Notes: a model not told the origin generated them from the sequence alone. DNA of 35,300 nt from Gammaproteobacteria bacterium (GCA_013286785.1 JABDFC010000014.1:1-35300); one strand, 5' to 3'; positions 8,739 through 18,395 are shown, numbered from the stretch's first letter. A program made the numbers and translations.

Positions 8739-11700
8739 GTGAAGCCTAACATATTGTCTCTCAAAGTTAAAGCTAATCACCCAATTCATAATGCTTCAGA
8801 TACATTAACTCCAATTCGAGCAATAATAAATACAATCATAAATCCCTCTCCTTCTCCAAATCCTGCTGAGAGTGCAGAACTATTTCAATACAATTTAAAA
8901 ACTGCAAACAGGATAGTAGTTGATGGTGAAACTCTTTGGAACAATATCACTCAAAATGAGGATTCTGATTTTGCCAAAGCCCTCAGTGCACTTTCCACTT
9001 TTCCAGACACTATTCAAAATGCCTTACAATATTTGCACCGTTTACATACAGATCGGGTAGGCGAAGTCCAAGAAATCATCCGCAGAAATTATCTTTATTC
9101 GAACAAAGAATATATATTTTTGATCCCATCAGAATCCGGTCGATTGATCTATACTAAAACGAAGCATACTGTCGAAATGCAATTTTCGAGCGATATTTTT
9201 ATGCTTTGTGATGAAAACGATGATAACGCGATGTATTGTTTAAGTCAAGATGAAGAGCTGATTCAAGTATCTGATCCAGTCAGTAAAAGAATAGTCAAAC
9301 GAGGTCTTGAGGGCATTGCGAGTTACGGCTCCGGAATAGAAAACGAGCAAATTATATGCACTATAGACCTTAAAATAACATTAATTTTCACTGATATGGG
9401 ACCTGAAGTAGAAGCTGAAATTCAGATATCTTCACGATGGCCACAATTAAAATATGATGGCCCTTTATACGCGCCTGAACTTGTTCAAAAACCCTTTGCA
9501 ACGGATATGCCAGACACAATGGTTCCGAAAGATTATAATGATCCCGAATTAATGATTGGTATGTTAACTCATAAAATATTGATTTCCAATGACGTAAAAA
9601 GCTTATTAAATAGCGTCATTGAATTATTTTTACACGTTGTAAAATTATTTGATCCTATGGTGAGAGATGTTGTATTCTCTGGTATTTCTGTCGGGCGAAC
9701 CGTTACTGCAGAAAACCTTGGTTACACCCTGCAAAGTTATTCTCAAATTTTAGCAAAGGTCTATAACCTACTGTTTGATATATTCAAACAATATCCAAGA
9801 AATGAAATAATGGGTTTGAAAGGACGTTTATCTAGTTCCTTAGTCACTACTATAAAGGATAATGCGAAGGCTTTTGCAGAAGATCCTAAATCATTTAATA
9901 AAATTAGTCATAATTCGACTGACGAGGGAACCATAAGAGTTATTAACTTCATCGTGTGGGCCGCGATCACCGTTATTGAGTCAGCAACTGATTCACTACT
10001 AGATGAGCGTGATAACAACAATAATAATGATATTGCCGCATCCTCCAAGGAAATATTAACTTTTAATCAATCGGTCAGAATGGGTTATGAGTCATACCTT
10101 CTCTCTCTGTTTGAAAATCAATTGGAAAGTCATCCATTAGCTAAAGATAATTTTTCCTTTTTCATAAATAAGCTTAAAGCTTTAACAGAAAATATGAAGA
10201 TGGGAGAGAGTTTTGAAGAGATATTATTGTTATTAAAAGCACACATGAGCCAAAAAAGGCAGCACCCTAATCAAGAATCGTCTACAGTAATTGAACCTCT
10301 ATCGCTGATCAGTATTGATATAGGAAAAGTAATTGTCAAATTGGTACAGTCAAAAACACTGGCTGATAGGGTTTTTAACATAATAGCCCTATTTTTGCTA
10401 GTATCACAAAGAGCAAGACAAAAACTCTATCATCAGAATGCCTATTATAATGAGGCTTTTTTAACCCTAGAGACTTTCCTAAACGAAATTCTCTTTGAAG
10501 AATCAGAAATATTTAATTTTGTTGGTGGTGGAAATTCTAATTTCGCCGTGGATTTATTAAAAATTTTGAGTACTTCGGAAATGCAAAATGCAATAGCTGC
10601 GGCTAAATTCATTTCCGAACACCCTAAATTGTTCCAAAATAAACATTCCACCTTAGAAACAACTGAGAACAATATCTATATTAAAAGCCAGTTGATTCGA
10701 TTAGCATTTGAACTTTTAAAGTTGTCACTAAAAGATTTAGAAAATACCCGTGGTTTACAAGTTATCAGTTCTTTACCTGAAAATGCCGAAATAAATTCAT
10801 TAGGTAATCGTACGTTGGCTTGTGAAGAAATATTAACTGCTTTAATGGCGCCTTCTGATCAGATAACTTATGTAGATTCAAACATAATTGATACTATATC
10901 TCGCTTGTTGATACAACCGAAAACATCTGTGGATGTCATCTTACAAGAAATAAAGGATGTAAAAGCCGAGCGGGCAGCCACCAATCTTATTTTATTTGAA
11001 CGGGATGATGGGCCTAAACAAGTAGTATATGCGGCAGTAAGACAACCAAGTTCAACCTTGATGTGTTTTCCTGGGGTAAAAGTAGAAAGAACTGCTAAAA
11101 TTGCATCCTTTCTCCGCAATAATCCCGCAGTATTTGCAGTACATGGAAGTGCTATTTATTTTGCTCCGCTCCAAATATTGTCTATATATCCTAATCTACA
11201 GCAATTACTTCGACAATATGGTCCTATACCTCAATTTTTAGGAATATTAGTAGGCACTGGTGTTGGCACTTATGCTTTACGTAACCCTAATATAATACCT
11301 AACCGTGTTGTAAGACTCACGCATACAGCTATTGGAAGCCTAGCAGTACTGATCTTTGGACTTGGTTTTGATATTAATGTAGAACTAGAGGTTCATCCTG
11401 AACAGCATCAGCTTTCAGATCTTAAATTTTGGACTGAATTAGCAATCCCAGCAATGATGTCTGCAGCCGTATATTTTATTTGGAATGCTATATCCCCGAT
11501 AGAAAAAGAAAGATGGAGACGAAAAAATCATTCTTTTCGATATCTAATAGATTGTGCGGAATTTATCAGTAAATTCATGCTTGCGGCTGGTGCTTTTGAG
11601 ATATTAAGCTTGAGCATTCATAAAAGTCCAGGTTTTTATCAACTCATTCCGATAGCGCCTGCATTTTTAGTTGCGATAGGTGATCAAACACGTTTCAGAG

Positions 11701-12245
11701 AGCATGTAAATCTAACCCTAACTTATGCTATAGCAGCAAATTTATTATATTTAATAACAAAAGATCTTACTGAGCGTGAAACAAATTCTTGGGATTTTAG
11801 TACAATTATCATAATTTGGGGGCTTTGTTTGGTATACGCGGGCGCTCAAATGCTCAGAAATTCTCTTTCATTTATGCAACAATACCGTGAATACACCTTA
11901 ATCATTTCAGATGCGACAAATCGACGTATTAATTCTATGCAATCTTCACCTCAATATTTATACAAAGATGATATTCGGGCACTACAAGATGAAGACAATT
12001 TGCAAGAACGGACACGTTTGCTAACTAGGTTTGGTACAAAAAATATCAGTGATGATTATGATGAAGATGACGAGAATAACTCGTTGCCAGAAAGAGCACA
12101 ACCTTCTGCCGAATCATGGCCCAAATCTGCTATGCGATCTCTTACTTGGCTATTAGATTGCAATAGACAGGCTCAAAATAACAATAGGGGTAATGTGCCT
12201 CATCATTCTAAGGTGAAAGATAAATATCAAAAGAGAGCGCATTAA
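8739..12245 (+). CDS. Very large orphan protein with C-terminal multipass membrane region, 1168 aa
   Basis: The product is not recognised. Residues 1-800 are mostly soluble and helical, with some beta-rich sequence at about residues 130-250. Hydrophobic helices at about 400 (INFIVWAAITVIE) and 545 (FNIIALFLLVS) may be buried or membrane-associated. From about 830 to 1040 there are around seven hydrophobic stretches typical of membrane helices, including FLGILVGTGVGTYAL, IGSLAVLIFGLGF and TIIIIWGLCLVYAGAQML. A hydrophilic tail of about 120 residues follows, with an acidic patch (DDYDEDDENN) and a basic end (KVKDKYQKRAH). The frame opens at 8679, but a GTG at 8739 has AAAGGA at 8727-8732 with 6-nt spacing, so that start is preferred. 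No transport, nuclease or ATPase motif was found. A secreted or envelope-inserted effector is possible. Confidence 0.75.
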   Translation: MKPNILSLKVKANHPIHNASDTLTPIRAIINTIINPSPSPNPAESAELFQYNLKTANRIVVDGETLWNNITQNEDSDFAKALSALSTFPDTIQNALQYLHRLHTDRVGEVQEIIRRNYLYSNKEYIFLIPSESGRLIYTKTKHTVEMQFSSDIFMLCDENDDNAMYCLSQDEELIQVSDPVSKRIVKRGLEGIASYGSGIENEQIICTIDLKITLIFTDMGPEVEAEIQISSRWPQLKYDGPLYAPELVQKPFATDMPDTMVPKDYNDPELMIGMLTHKILISNDVKSLLNSVIELFLHVVKLFDPMVRDVVFSGISVGRTVTAENLGYTLQSYSQILAKVYNLLFDIFKQYPRNEIMGLKGRLSSSLVTTIKDNAKAFAEDPKSFNKISHNSTDEGTIRVINFIVWAAITVIESATDSLLDERDNNNNNDIAASSKEILTFNQSVRMGYESYLLSLFENQLESHPLAKDNFSFFINKLKALTENMKMGESFEEILLLLKAHMSQKRQHPNQESSTVIEPLSLISIDIGKVIVKLVQSKTLADRVFNIIALFLLVSQRARQKLYHQNAYYNEAFLTLETFLNEILFEESEIFNFVGGGNSNFAVDLLKILSTSEMQNAIAAAKFISEHPKLFQNKHSTLETTENNIYIKSQLIRLAFELLKLSLKDLENTRGLQVISSLPENAEINSLGNRTLACEEILTALMAPSDQITYVDSNIIDTISRLLIQPKTSVDVILQEIKDVKAERAATNLILFERDDGPKQVVYAAVRQPSSTLMCFPGVKVERTAKIASFLRNNPAVFAVHGSAIYFAPLQILSIYPNLQQLLRQYGPIPQFLGILVGTGVGTYALRNPNIIPNRVVRLTHTAIGSLAVLIFGLGFDINVELEVHPEQHQLSDLKFWTELAIPAMMSAAVYFIWNAISPIEKERWRRKNHSFRYLIDCAEFISKFMLAAGAFEILSLSIHKSPGFYQLIPIAPAFLVAIGDQTRFREHVNLTLTYAIAANLLYLITKDLTERETNSWDFSTIIIIWGLCLVYAGAQMLRNSLSFMQQYREYTLIISDATNRRINSMQSSPQYLYKDDIRALQDEDNLQERTRLLTRFGTKNISDDYDEDDENNSLPERAQPSAESWPKSAMRSLTWLLDCNRQAQNNNRGNVPHHSKVKDKYQKRAH

Positions 12246-12285
12246 ATTTTATATGCAGCCCGTTAAGAACATTAGCGAAGCTTTG

Positions 12286-12909
12286 TTAAATTGACTGCTC
12301 ATTTGAGTCAAGGGGTAGATATTCTTCCCCTACATTTGAATAAGTAAAAATTTGCCCGGTTTTTATATCAAAAAACCAGAGATGAATAAACAATTTTTTT
12401 TGAATGACTTTATCCTTGATCCAAGGGAAAGTTAAACAATTTTGATAAGATTGATTAAGTGCCTGTTTTGCACAAGAATCTGTATCATTGAGATCACAGA
12501 TGGGTGTTTTGATAAGTGAAACCCAGTTGGTAATAAAATCATTATTGTTTGTATTTTGGCTATTTAATAAGGCTTGAATTCCACCACACTGACTATGCCC
12601 TAGTAAAATGAGATGATTAACCTCTAAGAACCGGACGCCAAATTCTAAGGCGGCGCTTGTTCCGTGATGGGCTTCGTCTATTTCATACGGCGGAATAATA
12701 TTTGCGACATTGCGAACAACAAATAAATCACCGGGATCACACTGTAGGATCAATGCTGGATCGACACGTGAATCACAGCAAGCAACGACCATTATCTTGG
12801 GTTGCTGACCATAATGGGAAAGGTACTGCATAACCGAGGTGTCGCCTAGCGCGTATTTTTCTCTAAACGATTGATAGCCCTGCAAGACCTTCAAAAAACT
12901 TTTTTCCAT
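12286..12909 (-). CDS. Beta-class carbonic anhydrase
   Basis: The enzyme interconverts CO2 and bicarbonate in the cytoplasm. The 207-residue product carries the complete beta-class active site: the CDSR motif at 45-48 (zinc ligand Cys45, Asp46-Arg48 dyad) and the HSQCGG motif giving ligands His105 and Cys108. The GDLFVVRNVAN strand is also characteristic. An AAGGA ribosome-binding match lies about 7 nt before the ATG. The gene begins 58 bp after the fabV stop on the same strand, so co-transcription is possible. It faces the 1168-residue orphan across a 40-bp gap without an evident terminator. Bicarbonate supply for acetyl-CoA carboxylase would fit the neighbouring fatty acid gene, but that link is inference. 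Confidence 0.92.
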   Translation of the reverse strand: MEKSFLKVLQGYQSFREKYALGDTSVMQYLSHYGQQPKIMVVACCDSRVDPALILQCDPGDLFVVRNVANIIPPYEIDEAHHGTSAALEFGVRFLEVNHLILLGHSQCGGIQALLNSQNTNNNDFITNWVSLIKTPICDLNDTDSCAKQALNQSYQNCLTFPWIKDKVIQKKLFIHLWFFDIKTGQIFTYSNVGEEYLPLDSNEQSI

Positions 12910-12967
12910 CTAATGTCCTTCTTTATCTTGTCTAAATTTGGTTATTCTAACTAAATATAATTCAACT

Positions 12968-14152
12968 TCATTCTAACATTAGGACGTGTTCGACGTCTTG
13001 GGCATAATCAACCGTTGGTAGACCAAATCCAAATAATTTCAGAAAATCGGCCTGATATCCTCTAAAATCGGTTAGCTCATAGAGATTTTCAGTAGAAATT
13101 TTTTCCCACAGTGTTTCAACTTGCTGTTGGATATCGCTTTGAAGTTCAAGATCGTCAAGCCGTATTCGACCCTTTTCATCAATATTGGTTCTCTGTAAGC
13201 TGTATAATTGTGTTGAAAATAGACGATAAACTTGTTCAATAGCACCTTCGTGAATACCAGCGGTTTTCATAATTTTATATAATAAGGAAATATACAAAGG
13301 CATGATGGGAATGGCAGAACTGGCTTGAGTCACAATAGCCTTCATCACTGCTACAAATGCTTCGCCCTTTTTGGCTTTTAGTTTTTGATCAATAGACTTT
13401 GCCGCTCTGTCTAAGTCTTCTTTTGCCTTGCCAATTGCAGCATGTCCATAGATCGGCCAAGTTTGTTTGGCCCCGATATAGGTATAAGAAATGGTTTTGC
13501 AGCCAGGACTTAAAAGGTTTGCGGATCCCAAAGCATCGATCCACATCTCCCAATCCTCGCCGCCCATCACTTGGACAGTATCGGCGATTTCTTCAGCGGT
13601 GGCAGGTTCTAGGGTGATTTGTTTTACTTCTCCTTTGTCAGTATCTAATGTTTTTCCTGAATAGGGATTGCCAATGGGCTTCAAAACGGATTTTGCAACA
13701 TATCCTGTCTTAGGGTGTGTTCTTCGGGGTGAGGCAACACTGTAGACAACGAGATCCAGAGATCCCATTTCATCTTTGAGGATCTGGATTGTTTTTTCTT
13801 TAATGGCATCCGAAAAGGCGTCTCCATTGATGCTTTTGGCATATAAGCCTTGCTCCTTGGCGGCTTTTTCGAAAGCAACGCTATTATACCAACCTGCCGT
13901 TGCAAGGTTATCGGCTGATGGCTCTTTTTCAAAGAAAACACCAAAGGTGTCTGCACCACTACCGAATGCTGTTGTGATGCGAGAAGCCAGACCATATCCT
14001 GTAGAAGCGCCAATGATCAATACCTTTTTAGGACCATTCGGAATTCGAGGTTGCCGTTTAACAGTATTTATTTGTTCTAGCACATGTGCTTTGCAACCGA
14101 CTGGGTGAGCTGTAACACAAACAAAGCCTCGAACTTTTGGCTTAATTATCAT
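12968..14152 (-). CDS. fabV: Enoyl-[acyl-carrier-protein] reductase FabV (NADH)
   Basis: FabV catalyses the last reduction of the fatty acid elongation cycle and is an alternative to FabI that is usually triclosan-tolerant. The 394-residue product has the long N-terminal extension typical of FabV (MIIKPKVRGFVCVTAHPVGC), the NADH-binding glycine motif GASTGYGLASR at 48-58, and the SVASPRRTHPKTG segment near 138-150. The catalytic Tyr-(x)8-Lys is at Tyr235 and Lys244. A GAGGAA ribosome-binding site is 6 nt from the ATG. No other fab gene is in the window. Whether the genome also has fabI cannot be told from here. Confidence 0.95.
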   Translation of the reverse strand: MIIKPKVRGFVCVTAHPVGCKAHVLEQINTVKRQPRIPNGPKKVLIIGASTGYGLASRITTAFGSGADTFGVFFEKEPSADNLATAGWYNSVAFEKAAKEQGLYAKSINGDAFSDAIKEKTIQILKDEMGSLDLVVYSVASPRRTHPKTGYVAKSVLKPIGNPYSGKTLDTDKGEVKQITLEPATAEEIADTVQVMGGEDWEMWIDALGSANLLSPGCKTISYTYIGAKQTWPIYGHAAIGKAKEDLDRAAKSIDQKLKAKKGEAFVAVMKAIVTQASSAIPIMPLYISLLYKIMKTAGIHEGAIEQVYRLFSTQLYSLQRTNIDEKGRIRLDDLELQSDIQQQVETLWEKISTENLYELTDFRGYQADFLKLFGFGLPTVDYAQDVEHVLMLE

Positions 14153-14194
14153 AACAATTTCCTCGTCTTACGTCTGGATGGAGAACAGGACTCT

Positions 14195-14223
14195 ATCCTA
14201 GCGTAATTTACCCTTTCGCTCAA
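14195..14223 (-). promoter_or_regulatory. Candidate sigma70 promoter for fabV
   Basis: On the minus strand, TTGAGC (14218-14223) and TAGGAT (14195-14200) are separated by 17 nt, each 4 of 6 matches. This would give a leader of about 35 nt before the fabV ATG. Confidence 0.4.
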
Positions 14224-14303
14224 ATCTAAAGATAGTTTACTAAATACATTTATTCAGTTGCGCTGGCTATTGCTGCAACCATCCTCATGGCCAGATTTTC
14301 ATT

Positions 14304-16607
14304 CTACTGGGAATGCCAAAAGCGTTTGTGTTCTTTTCGATAGGACGAGAAGATCGGTGTTTTCTGGTTGGGATCTAAAGTGAAGGAAATGGCTCCCCCC
14401 GTGACGGTATCTAGCAGTGGGATCTTTTCCTGTTGATATCGGGCAACAATTATCGGTTTAGGATGTCCGTATTGATTTCGATATCCAAACGTTACGATGG
14501 CATATTGGGGATGAATGACTTGAATGAACTCAAGGGTAGATGAGGTTTTGCTGCCATGATGAGGGACCAGTAAAACGGTTGCAGGCAATTTGTCTCTTTG
14601 AGTGTTTAATAGGATTTTTTCACTTTTAGCCTCAATATCAGCGGTAAGCAGCATACTCTGTTGACCAGCGACGACTCGCAAGACACAAGAGTGATCATTA
14701 CGTTTGCGAAGCGGAATAGGACTTGGATGTAGAATTTCAAAACTGACCCCATCCCATTCCCACTTTTGATTGGCTAGGCAAACGTTGGGTTCTAATCCTG
14801 GGAAAAGCTCAGGTTCACTGGTGATTATTTTTTTCACTGTTGTTCCCTTTAAAATGGAATCGGCTCCTCCCACATGATCATTATCGCCATGACTGATCAT
14901 TAAAATATCTACCAACTTTCGTCCTTGTGTTGCTAAATACGGTAGAACAACGCGTTCGCCTGTATCAAAGGTTGGACTAAACTTTGGTCCAGTGTCGAAT
15001 ATTAAAACATGATTTTTGGTTGCAACAATTGTTGCTAAACCTTGCCCAACGTCTAGCACCGTTACTTTTGCAGTATTAATGGCAACGGATTCCGGCCTTA
15101 AGAGAAGGATTGGCAAAACCCAAATGAGACCCAGAAATCGCGCTGGAAATCCTCTGGGAAGCAACCAAAATAAGACGCCGATAATACTGCAGGCCAGTGT
15201 GAAATTCGTTTGGAATAGATTTACCCAAACTGCGTGGGGTATCTTGGCACACATATTAAGTAATAGCCAAAGAAGTTCCAATAAATATTCTGCGCAATTT
15301 AAAATCAATGTCCCTAATTGCTCGTTCAAAACCAACCCCATTGTTCCTAATAAACTTAAGGGAACAACGCTTAAAGTGACCCATGGAATAGCTATGATAT
15401 TGGTTATAGGCGAAATAAATGAGGCAGTTCCAAAAAACGCCAGTGTAATAGGGGCTAAACCTAAATAGAGGATCCATTGTGCCCTCCCCCATCGCCACCA
15501 AAGACCCCTTGGGCGGAGCCGTCCCTGCATACCATATAACAGGATCCCTACTGCACTAAAGGAGAGCCAAAATCCAATAGACAAAGGTGCGAAGGGATCA
15601 AAGAGTAGAACGATTCCTAAGGCTAAACAATAGCTGCGCCATACTGAAAGGATACGTTTACTTAAGATGCCAATCACGAAAGAACTGATCATGATGACCG
15701 ATCGTTGAGTTGGGACTGTAAAGCCGGCTAACAGTGAATACAATATTGCCGCTATCAACCCTCCTAGGGCTGTCACCAAACGGGTTGGTATCGTAAAAAC
15801 AGCAATCGGGAATCTTTGCCAAACCAGATTGACGACCATATAAGTAAAACACGCGACCAATCCAATGTGCATACCAGAAATGGCCACTAAATGTGCAGTT
15901 CCGGTATTACGCAATACTTTCCAGTGTTCATCGGAAATATCATTTTGTAAGCCAATCACTAAAGCTTTTATAATGCCGGCATGGGGGCGTCCTGCCAATG
16001 CAGAGTTGATTTTTTCGGAGATCCACATTCTGATCCGATCCACTGGCTGGCTCCACCAATGGCTGCTAATTTTTTTAGGCGGTATTTTATCGCTAATATA
16101 CCCCTCAGCCAGAATTTTTTTCTGAAACGAATGACGTTCAAAATCAAAGCATCCTGGATTTGAGAATGAATAAGGCTGTTTTAATTTAACAGTAAACTCC
16201 CACTCATCCCCGACTCTAATGCCTAAGGGAGGATCCATCCACCGCAATTTAATGCGACCCGAATATAACCCCAATGTTTTAGGCACTGTCGTTTTAACAT
16301 TTAAGTCAAAATGCAGGTCCGAATCCTTCCGTTCAGGAACACTGCTAATCGTACCGACTAACCGAATCAAAGTACTCTCAAGATGTGGTGGGATCCTGTG
16401 ATCGAGTGTACTTTTAGCGTGCAATAATACCCACAAAAACCCCAAAACGGCCGCTAAAATAACTGTTTTAAAAGAACGTTTTTTAAGTGTAATGCCAACA
16501 ATAGTGCAAATAGCTGTAATGAGGAAAACATTCAGGAGGTTTGGCAGTTCGCTGAAAAACAGTAGCGATAAATTTCCGATAAAAAAACCGATAACACCTA
16601 AAATCAC
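14304..16607 (-). CDS. comEC: ComEC/Rec2 family DNA uptake channel protein
   Basis: This is the inner-membrane channel for single-stranded DNA during natural transformation. The 767-residue product has the usual three parts. Two N-terminal membrane helices and a DUF4131-type soluble domain come first (about 1-190). The Competence membrane domain follows (about 205-490, with GLQNDISDEHWKVLRNTGTA and HLVAISGMHIGL). A C-terminal metallo-beta-lactamase fold completes it (about 510-750, with VLDVGQGLA, the metal motif SHGDNDHVGG near 572 and VPHHGSKTSS near 682). The start is a GTG at 16605-16607 with an AAGAAG match upstream. TTGACT lies upstream as a possible -35 but its -10 is poor. The gene is monocistronic as seen here, with the dispersed palindrome core about 97 bp upstream of the start. 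Confidence 0.93.
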   Translation of the reverse strand: MILGVIGFFIGNLSLLFFSELPNLLNVFLITAICTIVGITLKKRSFKTVILAAVLGFLWVLLHAKSTLDHRIPPHLESTLIRLVGTISSVPERKDSDLHFDLNVKTTVPKTLGLYSGRIKLRWMDPPLGIRVGDEWEFTVKLKQPYSFSNPGCFDFERHSFQKKILAEGYISDKIPPKKISSHWWSQPVDRIRMWISEKINSALAGRPHAGIIKALVIGLQNDISDEHWKVLRNTGTAHLVAISGMHIGLVACFTYMVVNLVWQRFPIAVFTIPTRLVTALGGLIAAILYSLLAGFTVPTQRSVIMISSFVIGILSKRILSVWRSYCLALGIVLLFDPFAPLSIGFWLSFSAVGILLYGMQGRLRPRGLWWRWGRAQWILYLGLAPITLAFFGTASFISPITNIIAIPWVTLSVVPLSLLGTMGLVLNEQLGTLILNCAEYLLELLWLLLNMCAKIPHAVWVNLFQTNFTLACSIIGVLFWLLPRGFPARFLGLIWVLPILLLRPESVAINTAKVTVLDVGQGLATIVATKNHVLIFDTGPKFSPTFDTGERVVLPYLATQGRKLVDILMISHGDNDHVGGADSILKGTTVKKIITSEPELFPGLEPNVCLANQKWEWDGVSFEILHPSPIPLRKRNDHSCVLRVVAGQQSMLLTADIEAKSEKILLNTQRDKLPATVLLVPHHGSKTSSTLEFIQVIHPQYAIVTFGYRNQYGHPKPIIVARYQQEKIPLLDTVTGGAISFTLDPNQKTPIFSSYRKEHKRFWHSQ

Positions 16608-16671
16608 AATAAAACTTCTTTAATTTAAATGAGATAAATCAGGCATATTTAGAGTCAATCCTTTAAAAACG

Positions 16672-16835
16672 ATAACTGCCTAGGCTCTTCAAGCGGCTGC
16701 AACCTCCTTTGTTCTTTCGGGAGCGGACATCCTGTCCTTGACGCTGCTTACCGTCCCTGGTCGCGACATCCCTCAAAAACAAAGGGAGTTGCTGCCGTTT
16801 ATGCTTCAGCTTTAAAAGACACTTTGGACAGTTAC
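16672..16835. repeat. Dispersed palindromic element, copy 2 (upstream of comEC)
   Basis: The core at 16704-16788 matches copy 1 (6486-6570) at 81 of 85 positions. Here the palindrome is clearer: an arm of about 22 bp around 16691-16712 (AGCGGCTGCAACCTCCTTTG) pairs imperfectly with one around 16778-16800. The outermost ends read TAACTGCC and GGACAGTTA, a loose inverted pair. A minus-strand frame across it (16663-16887) is explained by the repeat and is not a credible gene. Confidence 0.8.
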
Positions 16836-17020
16836 AAAAAACCATTTGTCTGTTAATGTAGCCAGTTCTGCTGGCAGCATTTATCACAACTATTTCTAAC
16901 GCAATAATGTCCTCTTGTCATCGTATAAAAAGCTTATTGACCCGCCCAGAGTGCTTGTTTTTCCACTTTAGGTATGTTTGACTAACACTATTGAATTTGA
17001 ATGACTGGAGGAACAGTTTC
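16836..17020. other. Intergenic stretch between the comEC-side palindrome and the leader ORF
   Basis: Together with the palindrome this makes up most of the 466 bp between comEC and the methyltransferase. I see no gene. TTGACC at 16937 and TTGACT at 16978 look like -35 boxes, but neither has a convincing -10 at the right spacing. A GGAGGA ribosome-binding match at 17007-17012 belongs to the short ORF that follows. Confidence 0.5.
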
Positions 17021-17056
17021 GTGAACTTTAATTTTTACCCAAAAGCACATCACTAA
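17021..17056 (+). CDS. Possible 11-residue leader peptide
   Basis: A GTG-started frame encodes MNFNFYPKAHH and stops at 17054-17056, 17 nt before the methyltransferase ATG. It has a near-perfect Shine-Dalgarno (GGAGGA, 17007-17012) at 8-nt spacing, much stronger than that of the following gene. It could be a translated leader controlling the downstream gene, or chance. Its short length gives no coding evidence of its own. Confidence 0.3.
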   Translation: MNFNFYPKAHH

Positions 17057-17073
17057 TAGGTCGATAAGACATA

Positions 17074-17823
17074 ATGAGTAACAGAAAATTACTTTTAGCG
17101 CATATACGAGAGGGCCATTATGCCCATGCGGGTGAAGAAGAAGCCATTGAATTAACGATGAAGTTAATTCAAAAAAATACTCAGAACCAAATTTTAGATG
17201 TTGGTTGTGGATTGGGAGGCACGGCTAATTATATAGAAAAACAAGGCTATGGTAAGGTGACAGGTATAGATATTGATCCTTCCGTACTTCATACTGCCAA
17301 AGAGCTCTATTCTCACGTCCGTTTTGAATTATGCGATGCTAACAGCGCACATTCCTTTTTTAGCCAGTTAAGATTTAATGTCATTTATTCATTTAATGCC
17401 TTTTTTTGTTTTAAAACTCAAAAAAACTGTTTGACAGGATTCTCAGAAATTGCAGAAAATAATGCTGACTTACTCCTGTTTGATTATACAAGTCCTGGGT
17501 ATTTTACTCAAAAAAGTCCCTTTTGTGATAGAACTAAAGAATCTAGTGCGTCAACTTTGTTTGCCCCTATTAATCTTGACAGGATCGAAAGAGATCTATT
17601 TGAAGCAAACTGGCAATTGAACACAATTATTAATTTAGATGCTAAATATAGAATCTGGTACCAGTCCTTGATCTTGAAAATGGAACAGGCAAAAAATGAA
17701 TTAATTCAAAAATTTGATAATACAACCTATCACGATCTTTACACGGGTTATGTTCAATTATTAACATTATTGGAACAGAAAAAAATCGGAGGTGCCATTA
17801 TTCATGCGACACATCGGAAATAA
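17074..17823 (+). CDS. Class I SAM-dependent methyltransferase, substrate unknown
   Basis: The 249-residue product has motif I at about 40-51 (ILDVGCGLGGTA), the acidic ribose-binding region GIDIDPS at 64-70 and a post-motif segment FNVIYSFNAFFCF near 105-117. The fold is that of small-molecule methyltransferases related to Methyltransf_11/25. The C-terminal 100 residues (including SLILKMEQAKNELIQKF) are helical and probably bind substrate. The N-terminal HIREGHYAHAGEEEA is reminiscent of sarcosine or phosphoethanolamine methyltransferase-like enzymes, but the match is too weak to name a substrate. The ribosome-binding region before the ATG is weak, in contrast to the leader ORF just upstream. 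It converges on the RibD-like gene. Confidence 0.85.
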   Translation: MSNRKLLLAHIREGHYAHAGEEEAIELTMKLIQKNTQNQILDVGCGLGGTANYIEKQGYGKVTGIDIDPSVLHTAKELYSHVRFELCDANSAHSFFSQLRFNVIYSFNAFFCFKTQKNCLTGFSEIAENNADLLLFDYTSPGYFTQKSPFCDRTKESSASTLFAPINLDRIERDLFEANWQLNTIINLDAKYRIWYQSLILKMEQAKNELIQKFDNTTYHDLYTGYVQLLTLLEQKKIGGAIIHATHRK

Positions 17824-17846
17824 TCGTGCATGAAAATTACTGCTGT

Positions 17847-18395
17847 TTAAATCAACCGATACTGTAATAATACATTCCCAGATTTAAATGGTTTTACGTT
17901 TAGAAGCTCTAGGTGATGCCGAGTTTCCAAGTTTTTAAATAACGGTTTTCCACTGGCCAAAATCACTGGATTAACAACAATTCTTAATTCATCGATTAAG
18001 TGATTTTGCATTAATAAGGCTAAAATAGTAGCACTGCCGAATAGTGCAATATTCTTCCCCGTTTGTTGTTTCAAAGTGAATACTACTTGTTCAATATTGG
18101 ACTTCACTAATTGCGTATTGTTCCACTCGACTTTAGATAAAGTTTTAGAAAAAACTATTTTTTTCAGAGAATTCATTTTCTCAGTAATATAGGGATCATT
18201 TCTGGTTGCTGTGGGCCAATAGCCCGCCATCAATTGGTAGGTGATCCTTCCAAATAAAAGAGAGTCGACAGAATTTAGCATCTCTCTGGCGTATTCATTA
18301 AATTCATCATCAACCAAATGCCAATCTAATTCTCGGTTTGATCCTTCAAAATAACCATCAAGCGTTACCATATTGGATACAATTATTTTTCTCAT
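17847..18395 (-). CDS. Dihydrofolate reductase / RibD C-terminal-like reductase
   Basis: The 182-residue product starts MRKIIVSNMVTLDGYFEG, the standard opening of the DHFR-like RibD_C family (YyaP/YwjB type). The motifs LLFGRITYQLMAGYWP and, later, KNIALFGSATILALLMQ and ELRIVVNPVILASGKPLF fit the NADPH-binding fold. The physiological substrate of this stand-alone family is generally unknown; it is not the bifunctional riboflavin enzyme. Its first codons and the 22 bp before them resemble those of the two methyltransferase genes upstream, because a duplication unit ends here. The 10-bp gap to the neighbouring gene suggests one operon. Confidence 0.85.
   Translation of the reverse strand: MRKIIVSNMVTLDGYFEGSNRELDWHLVDDEFNEYAREMLNSVDSLLFGRITYQLMAGYWPTATRNDPYITEKMNSLKKIVFSKTLSKVEWNNTQLVKSNIEQVVFTLKQQTGKNIALFGSATILALLMQNHLIDELRIVVNPVILASGKPLFKNLETRHHLELLNVKPFKSGNVLLQYRLI

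Noticed and set aside
16663-16887. Minus-strand 74-codon frame over the comEC-side palindrome
   Set aside because: It runs through the dispersed repeat, whose other copy breaks the frame differently; no ribosome-binding site or family.
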